Assembly: GCF_900104025.1 (NCBI RefSeq)
Contig: NZ_FNIQ01000002.1
Span: 682,001 to 746,000, forward strand
From: Geodermatophilus sp. DSM 45219
GTDB lineage: Bacteria; Actinomycetota; Actinomycetes; Mycobacteriales; Geodermatophilaceae
DNA: 64,000 nt
Direction: 5' to 3'
This document shows positions 17,981-28,063 of this stretch, in pieces (within the stretch, counting starts at the first letter, position 1; each line of letters begins with the position of its first letter). The notes below the pieces were generated by a model that worked only from the letters and a program-made list of their open reading frames with translations, was not told the origin of the DNA and ran no database searches. The translations under genes were made by a program, and so were the position numbers.

Positions 17981-18288
17981 CGTTTCGCGGGCTTCCGGCG
18001 CCAGGCCAGGCTCTGCGCGTCCAGCTCGCGCAGCAGCGGGTCACCCTCGGCGAGAACGCGCTCGGCCAGCGCGACCGCGGCGGCCAGGTGGTCGTCGTCC
18101 AACTGCGCGGACGCCGGCGAGCGGCGCCGGTCCAGGACGTCGTACCAGCGCCCGCCGACGGCGTGGTCGAGCAGGATCCGCCCGAAGCAGTGGTCGGCGG
18201 TGACCACCCAGCGCCCGGCCCGGGCCCGCCGGGGCAGCTCGTCGTCCACCAGCTGCCGGTAGCGGGCGTACAGCTCGCCGCGGGTCAC
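17977..18288 (-). CDS. hypothetical 103-aa protein in the sirtuin operon
   Basis: A soluble, Arg- and Leu-rich protein of 103 residues with no TM segment. Notable parts are the aromatic/His-containing WVVTADHCFGRILLDHAVGG and RWYDVLDRR. I do not recognise the family. The GTG start at 18288 overlaps the sirtuin stop (GTGA), and its stop overlaps the next ATG (ATGA). It is therefore translated in step with a deacylase and a membrane protein, and could be a substrate or partner of the sirtuin (inference only). Codon use is like its neighbours. Confidence 0.72.
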   Translation of the reverse strand: MTRGELYARYRQLVDDELPRRARAGRWVVTADHCFGRILLDHAVGGRWYDVLDRRRSPASAQLDDDHLAAAVALAERVLAEGDPLLRELDAQSLAWRRKPAKR

Positions 18289-19028
18289 GGTGCCAGCAGG
18301 CGGGGCAGCGACGTCCCGATCGGCTCGCGGACCACCAGGTCGGCGACGTGGTCGTAGGACGTGGGCTCGGCGTTGACCACGACCACCCGGGCGCCGCTCT
18401 GGGCGGCCAGGTCGGTCAGCCCGGCCGCCGGGTGCACGGTCAGCGAGGTGCCGACGGCGAGGAACACGTCGCAGTCGACGGCCGCCTCCGCGGCTGCCGC
18501 GACGACCTCCGGGTCCAGCGCCTGGCCGAAGCTGACCGTCGCGGACTCGAGGATGCCGCCGCAGACGCGGCAGGCCGGGTCCGGCTCCCCCGCCGCCACG
18601 CGGGCCAGCGCCTCGGCCATCGTCGTCCGGTGGGAGCAGGACAGGCACTCGACGGCGTGCACCGTGCCGTGCAGCTCGCGCACCAGCTCCGGGGAGGAGC
18701 CCGCCGCCTGGTGCAGCCCGTCGACGTTCTGGGTGAGCAGCGCCCGCAGCCGGCCCTGCCGCTCGAGGTCCACCAGCGCGCGGTGCCCGGCGTTGGGGCG
18801 GGCGTCGGGTGCGGTGTCCCGGCGCATCAGCCAGGCCCGGCGGCGGACGTCGGGGTCGGCGAGGTAGTAGGACAGCGTCACCAGCTCCTCGGCGTCCGGG
18901 TCGCGGGTCCACACGCCGTTCGGCCCGCGGTAGTCGGGGATGCCGCTGTCGGTGGAGACGCCCGCGCCGGTGAGCACGGTGACCCGCCGGGCCTCGGGCA
19001 GCCAGCCGGGGACGTCCACGGGCTCCAC
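18285..19028 (-). CDS. cobB: Sir2-family NAD-dependent protein deacylase
   Basis: A 247-residue sirtuin. The NAD-binding motifs are TGAGVSTDSGIPDYRGPNG at about 20-38 and TQNVDGLHQAAG at about 99-110, and the catalytic His is in ELHGTVH. Four Cys of the structural zinc site are in CLSCSH and CRVCGG, and GTSLTVHPAAGL follows. The enzyme removes acyl groups from protein lysines using NAD+; acetyl-CoA synthetase is the classical target. The R in PDYRGPNGVW lies in the usual place, but the Tyr/Arg pair that marks desuccinylases is not evident, so I call it deacylase without further detail. It is first in a three-gene overlapping operon, divergent from acnA across a long hairpin. Confidence 0.92.
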   Translation of the reverse strand: MEPVDVPGWLPEARRVTVLTGAGVSTDSGIPDYRGPNGVWTRDPDAEELVTLSYYLADPDVRRRAWLMRRDTAPDARPNAGHRALVDLERQGRLRALLTQNVDGLHQAAGSSPELVRELHGTVHAVECLSCSHRTTMAEALARVAAGEPDPACRVCGGILESATVSFGQALDPEVVAAAAEAAVDCDVFLAVGTSLTVHPAAGLTDLAAQSGARVVVVNAEPTSYDHVADLVVREPIGTSLPRLLAP

Positions 19029-19062
19029 CGTAGGAGCCCGTGGGCGCCGGTGTCCGGGCGCG

Positions 19063-19148
19063 GATGATCAGCTCAGCTCACCGTCGCGTGTCCTGGCTCA
19101 GCGCCGGAGGTGAGCCAGGACACGCGACGGTGAGCCCACCTGATCATC
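19063..19148. repeat. perfect 25-bp inverted repeat with outer 8-bp stem
   Basis: Arms 19076-19100 and 19111-19135 are perfectly complementary around a 10-nt loop. A symmetrical internal loop of 5 bases per side is followed by an outer stem GATGATCA (19063-19070) with TGATCATC (19141-19148). It lies in the shared promoter region of the divergent cobB and acnA genes, where a simple terminator would not be expected. Confidence 0.9.
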
Positions 19149-19278
19149 GGGCCGATGCCCGGGCGGACTCCCGCGGGCGAAGGGAAGGGTCGCCTCACCT
19201 CCGCGGGCTGGCGCGTCCCTGGGATGATGCAGGGTGGCAAGCAGCGCGACGGACCAGCTGAGGGGTGGGCGCAGAGAA

Positions 19279-22133
<2,855 letters not shown>

Positions 22134-22134
<1 letters not shown>

Positions 22135-22895
22135 TGGACCTGGGCCTGGGCGGTCGCGGATACCTGCTCACCGGCGCGAGCCGGGGGCTGGGCTTCGCGA
22201 CCGCCCGCGCCCTGGTCGACGACGGCGCCCGGGTGCTGGTGAGCTCCCGGTCCGCCGACTCCGTGGCCGCCGCCGTCGCGTCGCTCGGCGGCGCGCCGGC
22301 GGCGTCCGGCTCGGCCGCCGACCTCGCCGACCCCGAGGCCCCGGCGCGGCTGGTGCAGGAGGCCCGCGAGCAGCTGGGCCGCGTCGACGGCGCGCTGATC
22401 TCGGTCGGCGGGCCCGCCACGGGCACCGTCCTCGAGGCCCCGGAGGAGGCCTGGCGGGCCGCGTACGACAGCGTCGTGCTCGGCCCGCTCCGGCTGGTGC
22501 GGTCCCTGGTACCGCACCTGGGCGACGGCGCCGTCATCGCCTTCGTGCTCTCCACCTCCGTGCGCCAGCCCATCGGCGACCTCGCCATCTCCAACGGGCT
22601 GCGTCCGGGGCTGGCCATGACCGCCAAGGCGCTGGCCGACGAGCTCGGCCCGCGCGGCATCCGGGTGCTCGGGCTGCTGCCGGGCCCGATCGCCACCGAC
22701 CGGCTGGTCGACACCGAGGCCGCCTCGGGCGACCCGGCCGCCGCCCGGGCCCGCAACGCGGCCCGGGTCCCGCTGGGCCGGGTCGGGTCACCCGAGGAGT
22801 TCGCCCGGGTGGCCGCCTTCGCCCTCTCCCCCGCGGCGTCCTACGTCACCGGGACGATGATCGCCGTCGACGGCGGCGCCACCCGCGCGCTGTGA
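22134..22895 (+). CDS. atypical short-chain dehydrogenase/reductase
   Basis: A 253-residue SDR-fold protein. The cofactor motif is LLTGASRGLGFATARAL at residues 11-27, and the C-terminus (PLGRVGSPEEFARVAAFAL, then ASYVTGTMIAVDGG) is classical. The canonical active-site YxxxK is absent. The aligned stretch reads FVLSTSVRQPIGDLAISNGL then RPGLAMTAKALADELG, so Asn replaces Tyr while the Ser and a downstream Lys remain. Related SDRs in actinomycetes have this NxLRP pattern, so it may be a true subfamily with altered chemistry. It is tightly linked to acnA (TGATG) and to the next gene (GTGA), in one operon. Confidence 0.85.
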
Positions 22896-23614
22896 CCGGT
22901 CCGGCCGCGGCACCCGTGCTCGTCGCGTGCGCGCACGGCACCCGCAACCCCACCGGCCGCCGGCTCGTCGCCGAGCTGGCCCTCGCCGCGCGCACCCTGC
23001 GCCCGGGGCTGGTGACTACGGCGGCCTTCGTCGACGTGCAGCCGCCCACGGTCGCCGACGTGGTCGCGGGCCTCGCCGACGGCGGCCGCCCCTCGGTCGT
23101 CGTCCCGCTGCTGCTGTCCGGCGGCTACCACGTGCACGTCGACATCGCCCGGGCCGTGCGGGAGCACGCCGAGGCGCGGGCGGCCCGGCCGCTGGGCCCG
23201 GACCCCCGGCTGGTCGCGGTGCTGCACGACCGGCTGCTCGCCGCCGGGGCCGACCCCGCGGACCCCGCCACCGCCGTCGTGCTGGCCGCCGCGGGCTCCA
23301 GCGACCCGCGCTCGGTGGCCGACGTCGACGCCACCGCCGCCGCCCTGCAGGAGCGCTGGACCGGCCCGGTGACCACCGGCTACGGCTCGGCCGCCCAGCC
23401 GCCGGTGGCCGACGCCGTCGCCGCCGCGCGGGCCGCCGGCGCCCGCCGCGTGGTGCTGGCCGCCTACCTGCTGGCGCCCGGCCACTTCCACGAGAAACTC
23501 TCCGGGGCCGCGGCCGACACGGTCACCGCTCCCCTGCTGCCCGACGAGCGCATCGCCGCCGTCCTGCTCGACCGCTACGACGCCGCGGTCTCCGGCTGGT
23601 CCGTCGCGAGCTGA
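22892..23614 (+). CDS. CbiX/sirohydrochlorin chelatase family protein
   Basis: A 240-residue protein with two tandem CbiX-type domains. The first has the likely metal-binding His in VLVACAHGTRNPTGR, followed by VPLLLSGGYHVHVDI. The second has AAAGSSDPRS, where the first His is replaced, and AYLLAPGHFHEKLSG. The family inserts Co2+, Ni2+ or Fe2+ into sirohydrochlorin for cobalamin, F430 or siroheme. No other tetrapyrrole genes are adjacent, so siroheme ferrochelatase activity is the conservative guess. The GTG start overlaps the SDR stop by 4 bases. No terminator was noted between it and the riboswitch region downstream. Confidence 0.87.
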   Translation: MTGPAAAPVLVACAHGTRNPTGRRLVAELALAARTLRPGLVTTAAFVDVQPPTVADVVAGLADGGRPSVVVPLLLSGGYHVHVDIARAVREHAEARAARPLGPDPRLVAVLHDRLLAAGADPADPATAVVLAAAGSSDPRSVADVDATAAALQERWTGPVTTGYGSAAQPPVADAVAAARAAGARRVVLAAYLLAPGHFHEKLSGAAADTVTAPLLPDERIAAVLLDRYDAAVSGWSVAS

Positions 23615-23662
23615 CGTCCGTCGCGGGGTCTGGGACGATCGGGTCGGGCCTCCTCCCGGCCC

Positions 23663-23705
23663 CCGGACGAGCGGTGCCGTACCCGGACAGCGACAAGACG
23701 GCGCC
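23663..23705 (+). promoter_or_regulatory. guanidine-III (ykkC-III) riboswitch
   Basis: The segment begins CCGGACGAG, continues with GTGCCGTACCCGGACAGCG and ends ACAAGACGGCGCC. This matches the published guanidine-III class almost base for base. It forms the class H-type pseudoknot: CCGG (23663-23666) with CCGG (23683-23686), and GTGCCGT (23674-23680) with ACGGCGC (23698-23704). The ribosome site GTGGAGG (23707-23713) starts just after the pseudoknot, so ligand binding would control translation of the exporter that begins at 23719. Free guanidinium is the known ligand. Confidence 0.94.
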
Positions 23706-23718
23706 CGTGGAGGCTGTC

Positions 23719-24033
23719 GTGTCCTGGTTCGTGCTCGTCCTGTCCGGTGTGCTGGAGGCCGTCTGGGCCACCGCGCTGGGTCGTTCCGAGGGGTTCAGCC
23801 GCCTGGCCCCGTCGGTGGTGTTCGGCGTCGCGCTGGTGCTCAGCATGGTCGGACTCGCCTACGCCATGCGCGAGCTTCCGGTCGGGACGGCGTACGCGGT
23901 GTGGGTGGGCATCGGCGCGGTGCTGACCGTCGTCATCGCCATGGTGACCGGCGAGGAGACGGTGTCCCCGGTCAAGCTGCTGCTGCTCGCGGGGATCGTC
24001 GGGTGCGTGGTGGGGCTGAAGGTCCTGCACTGA
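23719..24033 (+). CDS. sugE: SMR guanidinium exporter (SugE/Gdx)
   Basis: A 104-residue four-helix small multidrug resistance protein. The first helix, WFVLVLSGVLEAVWATALG, holds the conserved membrane Glu (residue 12-13) that binds substrate and protons. The RSEGFSRL loop, GLAYAMRELPVGTAYAVWVG and AVLTVVIAMVTGEE follow the SugE/Gdx pattern rather than that of the polyaromatic-cation EmrE group. Gdx proteins export guanidinium in exchange for protons as dual-topology dimers. The guanidine-III riboswitch immediately upstream strongly supports this substrate. The GTG at 23719 lies 5 bases after GGAGG. Confidence 0.95.
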   Translation: MSWFVLVLSGVLEAVWATALGRSEGFSRLAPSVVFGVALVLSMVGLAYAMRELPVGTAYAVWVGIGAVLTVVIAMVTGEETVSPVKLLLLAGIVGCVVGLKVLH

Positions 24034-24132
24034 AGAAGGGCCCCCCGCCTCCCGGCTCGACGTGGGACTGGCGAAAGACCCTTCTCCTGAGCCTCCTCGG
24101 TACAGCCGCTGCACCGAGGCGCGCGACCCCGC

Positions 24133-24597
24133 TCACTGCGGGGTGAGCAGCCCCCGCAGCTCCTGGGTGAGCGCCTCGCGGGCCTCCCGGTGCTGGTGCC
24201 AGGCCGCCGGCGTCGCCTGGAGCAGGGAGATCCGCCACCGCCCGGCACCCTCGTCGACCGCGGTCACCGTGTGCAGCGTGTGGTAGCGGGGGTCGATGTC
24301 GTTGTCCCCGGGCGGGATCATCCCGGCGTGGGCCACCAGCAGCGCGACGCCCGGCGCCACCGGACGGACCGAGCGGATCACCGCGATGTAGGAGGCGGTC
24401 TGGTGGGCGGCGAAGATCTGCCGGAAGTCGGCGGCGATGGCCAGGCGGCCGTGGTGGTGGGTGCCGTCGTACCCGATGACGTCGCCGTCGTCGGCGAAGC
24501 CGGCGGCGACCGCCGCGCCGCTGCGCCGGTTCCACCCGTCGAGGAACTGGGCGTAGAGCGCGCGGATCTGGGCGTCGTTCGGGTGCGCGGACGTCAC
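24133..24597 (-). CDS. SgcJ/EcaC-type SnoaL-like protein
   Basis: A 154-residue protein of the NTF2-like fold (SnoaL/SgcJ-EcaC group). The N-terminal helix (IRALYAQFLDGWNRRSGAAV) is followed by FADDGDVIGYDGTHHHGR, the core strand ASYIAVIRSVRPVAPGVALL, and GRWRISLLQATPAAWH near the C-terminus. Members of this group have diverse, mostly unproven functions, and many are stand-alone. The GTG start follows GGAGGAG. It is monocistronic and sits between sugE (convergent) and an ABC exporter. Confidence 0.8.
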   Translation of the reverse strand: MTSAHPNDAQIRALYAQFLDGWNRRSGAAVAAGFADDGDVIGYDGTHHHGRLAIAADFRQIFAAHQTASYIAVIRSVRPVAPGVALLVAHAGMIPPGDNDIDPRYHTLHTVTAVDEGAGRWRISLLQATPAAWHQHREAREALTQELRGLLTPQ

Positions 24598-24640
24598 GCT
24601 GACTCCTCCTGCGTTGGTGGGACAGGAGTGACGGTAGTGG

Positions 24641-26539
24641 TCACGCCGCGCCGACCGTCCGCCCCTCGCCGACCGCGAACTGGGTGCGGTGCAGGTCGGC
24701 GTACCGGCCGGCGAGCGCCAGCAACTCCTCGTGTGTGCCCGACTCCACGATGCGACCGTCGTCCACCACGAGGATCTGGTCGGCGCTCCGGATGGTGGAC
24801 AGCCGGTGCGCGATGACCAGCGACGTCCGGCCGGCCAGGGCGGTGTCCAGCGCGTGCTGCACCGCGACCTCGGACTCGCTGTCCAGGTGCGCGGTGGCCT
24901 CGTCGAGGATCACGATGCCCGGCGCCTTGAGCAGCACGCGGGCGATCGCCAGCCGCTGCTTCTCCCCGCCGGAGAGCCGGTGGCCGCGGTCGCCGACCAC
25001 GGTGTCCAGGCCGTCGGGCAGGGACCGGATCAGCCGGGCGATCCGGGCGCCGGCCAGCGCGGCCCAGAGCTCTTCCTCGGTCGCCTCGGGCCGGGCGTAG
25101 ACCAGGTTGGCGCGGATCGTGTCGTGGAACAGGTGGGCGTCCTGGCTGACCACCCCGATGCTGTCGCGCAGGGAGGCCAGCGTGGCGTGCCGGACGTCGA
25201 GCCCGCCGATGCGCACGGTGCCGCTGGTCGTGTCGTACAGCCGCGGTACCAGGGCGGCGATCGTGGACTTGCCCGCTCCGGAGTGGCCGACCAGCGCGAC
25301 CAGCTGGCCGGGCTCCACTCGGAAGGAGACGTCGTGCAGCACGGCCGTCGTCCCGCCGTGCTCGGGCAGCGTCACGTCCTCCAGTGACGGCAGCGACACG
25401 TCGGCGGCCGACGGGTAGCTGAACGAGACGTGCTCGAACTCGATCGACCGGTCGCCGGCCGGCACCGGGACAGCGTCGGGCTCCTCGCGGATCATCGGCT
25501 GCAGGTCGAGCACCTCGAAGACCCGGTCGAAGCTGACCATCGCGCTCATCACGTCGACCCGGACGTTGGCCAGCGCGGTCAGCGGGCCGTACAGCCGGGA
25601 CAGCAGCAGCGCCAGGGCCACGACGTCACCGGGGCTCAGCGAGCCGGTGAAGGCCAGCCAGCCGCCGAGGCCGTAGACCAGCGCGGTGGCCAGGGCGGCC
25701 ACCAGCGTCAGCGCGGTGAAGAAGGTGCGGCCGTACATGGCCGACAGCACACCGATGTCGCGCACCCGCGCCGCCCGGCCGCTGAAGCCCTCGGCCTCGG
25801 CCTCGGGCCGGCCGAACAGCTTGACCAGCAGCGCCCCGGCGACGTTGAACCGCTCGGTCATCGTCGCGTTCATCGACGCGTTGAGCGCGTAGGACTCCCG
25901 GGTGATCTCCTGCAGCCGCCGGCCGATGCGGCGGGCCGGCAGCACGAACACCGGCACCAGCACCAGCGACAGCGCAGTGATCTGCCAGGACAGCGAGAAC
26001 ATCACCCCGGCGGTGAGCACCAGGCCGATGACGTTGGACAGCACCCCGGACAGCGTCGAGGTGAACGCCTGCTGGGCACCGATGACGTCGTTGTTCAGCC
26101 GGCTGACCAGCGCGCCGGTCTGGGTGCGGGTGAAGAAGGCGACCGGCATCCGCTGCACGTGCTCGAACACGCGGGAGCGCAGGTCGTAGATGACCCCCTC
26201 GCCGATCCGCGCGGAGAACCACCGGGTGGCCAGCGAGATCCCGGCGTCGACCACGGCGAGCGCCGCGATGAGCAGCGCGATGCGGACGATGTCGCCCGCC
26301 GTCCCCTCCAGGCCGGCGATCCGGTTGACGATCCGGCCGGCCAGCAGGGGGGTGAGCACGCCGATGAGCGACGAGCCGACGACGAGCACGAGGAACCAGG
26401 TCAGGTCGCGCCGGTAGGGCCGGGCGATGCCCAGGATGCGCCGGACGGTGCCCTTGGGCAGCCGGCGCGAGGTGACCGACGGGTCGCGGCGGAAGGACCG
26501 CATCGCCGCCATGGAGGACATGGGACCGCTCACGTCCAT
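24641..26539 (-). CDS. ABC exporter, fused permease-ATPase
   Basis: A 632-residue half-transporter with six TM helices at about residues 45-330 and a C-terminal nucleotide-binding domain. Walker A is ALVGHSGAGKSTIAALVPRL, the signature is HRLSGGEKQRLAIARVLL, Walker B is GIVILDEATAHLDSESE, and the H-loop is LVIAHRLSTIRSAD. The FEHVSFSYPS start of the ATPase is followed by a 20-residue insert (LPSLEDVTLPEHGG) before LHDVSFRVEPGQ. The arrangement is that of MsbA/multidrug exporters acting as homodimers; the substrate is unknown. The ATG at 26539 follows GGAGGTG. It is a single gene with no partner subunit. Confidence 0.92.
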   Translation of the reverse strand: MDVSGPMSSMAAMRSFRRDPSVTSRRLPKGTVRRILGIARPYRRDLTWFLVLVVGSSLIGVLTPLLAGRIVNRIAGLEGTAGDIVRIALLIAALAVVDAGISLATRWFSARIGEGVIYDLRSRVFEHVQRMPVAFFTRTQTGALVSRLNNDVIGAQQAFTSTLSGVLSNVIGLVLTAGVMFSLSWQITALSLVLVPVFVLPARRIGRRLQEITRESYALNASMNATMTERFNVAGALLVKLFGRPEAEAEGFSGRAARVRDIGVLSAMYGRTFFTALTLVAALATALVYGLGGWLAFTGSLSPGDVVALALLLSRLYGPLTALANVRVDVMSAMVSFDRVFEVLDLQPMIREEPDAVPVPAGDRSIEFEHVSFSYPSAADVSLPSLEDVTLPEHGGTTAVLHDVSFRVEPGQLVALVGHSGAGKSTIAALVPRLYDTTSGTVRIGGLDVRHATLASLRDSIGVVSQDAHLFHDTIRANLVYARPEATEEELWAALAGARIARLIRSLPDGLDTVVGDRGHRLSGGEKQRLAIARVLLKAPGIVILDEATAHLDSESEVAVQHALDTALAGRTSLVIAHRLSTIRSADQILVVDDGRIVESGTHEELLALAGRYADLHRTQFAVGEGRTVGAA

Positions 26540-26633
26540 GCCACCTCCTCTCCCGCCCGGCCAACACCCCTACCGGGCGGGCTGTTCCGGAGGCAGTCTG
26601 GCAGTGCCCGCCGACAGTCCGGGACCGGACGGT

Positions 26634-27383
26634 TCAGGGCCCGCCGACCAGCTCCGCCAGTCGGCGGGCTTGAGCGGCGCGCTCGGCCGCGTCCTGGGTC
26701 TGCGGGTCGTTGCGGACGGCGGAGCGCACCAGCGCCGCGGTCTCCCGGCTGGCGAGCACCGGAGCGGCGGTGATCGCGGCGACCAGCGAGCCGACCGCCG
26801 CGTCGAGCCCGTCGGCCGGGACGACGGCCGTGGCCAGCCCGATGGCCTGCGCCTCGGCCGCGCCGACCGGGCGCCCGGTCAGGCACATCTCCAGCGCCCG
26901 CGCGTAGCCGACGAGCTCCACCAGCGTGCTGGTGCCGGTGAGGTCGGGCACCAGCCCGAGCGTCGCCTCGGGCAGCCGCAGGTCGGCGTCCTCGGTCAGC
27001 ACCCGCAGGTCGCAGGCCAGCGCCAGCTGGGCGCCCGCCCCGATGGCGTGGCCCTGCACCGCGGCGACCGAGACGATGCCCGGCGAGCGCAGCCAGCGGA
27101 AGCCGGCCTGGTACCCGCGGATCCGCTCCTGCGCCTCCTCCGCGGGCATCCGGCCGAGCTCACCCAGCCCACCGGCGGTGCCGGGATCGGCGCTGAACAG
27201 CGAGCGGTCCAGCCCCGCGGAGAACGAACGGCCCGCGCCCCGGACGACGACCACCCGCACGCCGTCGTCCAGCGAGGCGCCGACGGCGGCGAGTGCTGTC
27301 CAGGTGGCCGGGGTCTGGGCGTTGAGCCGGTCGGGCCGGTCGAGGGTGACGGTGAGGACGGCGCCGTCGCGCGCCGTCCTCAC
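26634..27383 (-). CDS. enoyl-CoA hydratase/isomerase family protein
   Basis: A 249-residue crotonase-fold protein. The CoA-binding and oxyanion regions are RGAGRSFSAGLDRSLFS at about 47-63 and AVQGHAIGAGAQLALACDLR at about 101-120. The second catalytic Glu is in LRLPEATLGLVPDL. The first Glu position (GGGCE in typical hydratases) is Gln here, so hydratase activity is doubtful and isomerase or other activity is possible. By position it matches M. tuberculosis echA12 (Rv1472). The start is uncertain: GTG at 27383, or TTG at 27410 overlapping the upstream stop with AAGAAGAG before it (258 residues). Confidence 0.85.
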   Translation of the reverse strand: MRTARDGAVLTVTLDRPDRLNAQTPATWTALAAVGASLDDGVRVVVVRGAGRSFSAGLDRSLFSADPGTAGGLGELGRMPAEEAQERIRGYQAGFRWLRSPGIVSVAAVQGHAIGAGAQLALACDLRVLTEDADLRLPEATLGLVPDLTGTSTLVELVGYARALEMCLTGRPVGAAEAQAIGLATAVVPADGLDAAVGSLVAAITAAPVLASRETAALVRSAVRNDPQTQDAAERAAQARRLAELVGGP

Positions 27384-27406
27384 CCACCCGTCCTGGTCGG
27401 GCCCGC

Positions 27407-27634
27407 TCAACTCTTCTTGCTGTTCCGGTTGGCTCCCCCACGACTGCGCAGGGTGGCGCCGGACTCCGAGAGGAGCCGGTGCACGAAGCCGTAGGACCGG
27501 TTGGTCGAGGACGCCAGCGAGCGGATGCTCTCGCCGCCGTCGTAGCGCTTGCGCAACTCGTCGGCCAGCGACGAGCGGTCGCCTCCGGTGATGCGCTTTC
27601 CCTTGCTGAGATCCGCGGTGCTCGAGTCGGCCAT
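27407..27634 (-). CDS. small helix-turn-helix protein
   Basis: A 75-residue basic protein. Residues 25-58 (ELRKRYDGGESIRSLASSTN, then RSYGFVHRLLSESG) form a helix-turn-helix of the resolvase/HTH-28 type, followed by a basic tail TLRSRGGANRNSKK. It corresponds in position and type to M. tuberculosis Rv1473A, a conserved actinobacterial gene between the ABC-F and echA12 genes. It probably binds DNA; its targets are unknown. The following enoyl-CoA hydratase gene may start inside its stop codon. Confidence 0.82.
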   Translation of the reverse strand: MADSSTADLSKGKRITGGDRSSLADELRKRYDGGESIRSLASSTNRSYGFVHRLLSESGATLRSRGGANRNSKKS

Positions 27635-27858
27635 GACTCCCCTCCGTCAGCAACCGGCTGCGGGCCAGGGGCCCGCCGAGGCTGCTCGTCCCGTCGGCGC
27701 CGGGCCCCGGTGACCTCGGCGTCCCACACGCTCATGATCACCCGGACGGGCGACACCGGCCACGCGAGATCGCAACTCGTTGGGGTCGGTCCACGCAACG
27801 GCCGTGCCCTCGCCGGGAACGCCTCAGGACGCCCCGCGGGGAGCCCTGCCGCCGTGCG

Positions 27859-28042
27859 GTCCCGGTGGGCGGGGGCCGGAGGCTCCCCGAGCCGGGACGG
27901 GGGTCCGGGGCTCAGCGCAGCCGGGGGACGGCACCTGGCCGCGGTGCCGTCCCGGTGAGCGGGGGCCGGAGGCTCCCCGAGCCGGGACGGGGGTCCGGGG
28001 CTCAGCGCAGCCGGGGGACGGCACCTGGCGGCGGTGCCGTCC
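27859..28042. repeat. two tandem 90-bp repeats ending in hairpins
   Basis: Positions 27859-27948 and 27949-28038 are copies of a 90-bp unit differing at two bases; a few bases of a third copy follow. Each unit has an internal hairpin (GTCCCGG with CCGGGAC), and the unit ends form GGACGGCACC with GGTGCCGTCC, a perfect 10-bp stem (28016-28025 and 28033-28042 for the second). It lies downstream of the ABC-F gene (minus strand), so the second hairpin could be its terminator. The rest of the 430-base gap to the HTH gene has no gene. Confidence 0.9.
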
Positions 28043-28063
28043 GGCAGGACGGCGATGTCGTCG

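Noticed and set aside
23620..23660. Guanidine-I (ykkC) riboswitch upstream of sugE
   Set aside because: The long conserved ykkC-I core is not present; the conserved part is the compact class III pseudoknot at 23663-23705.
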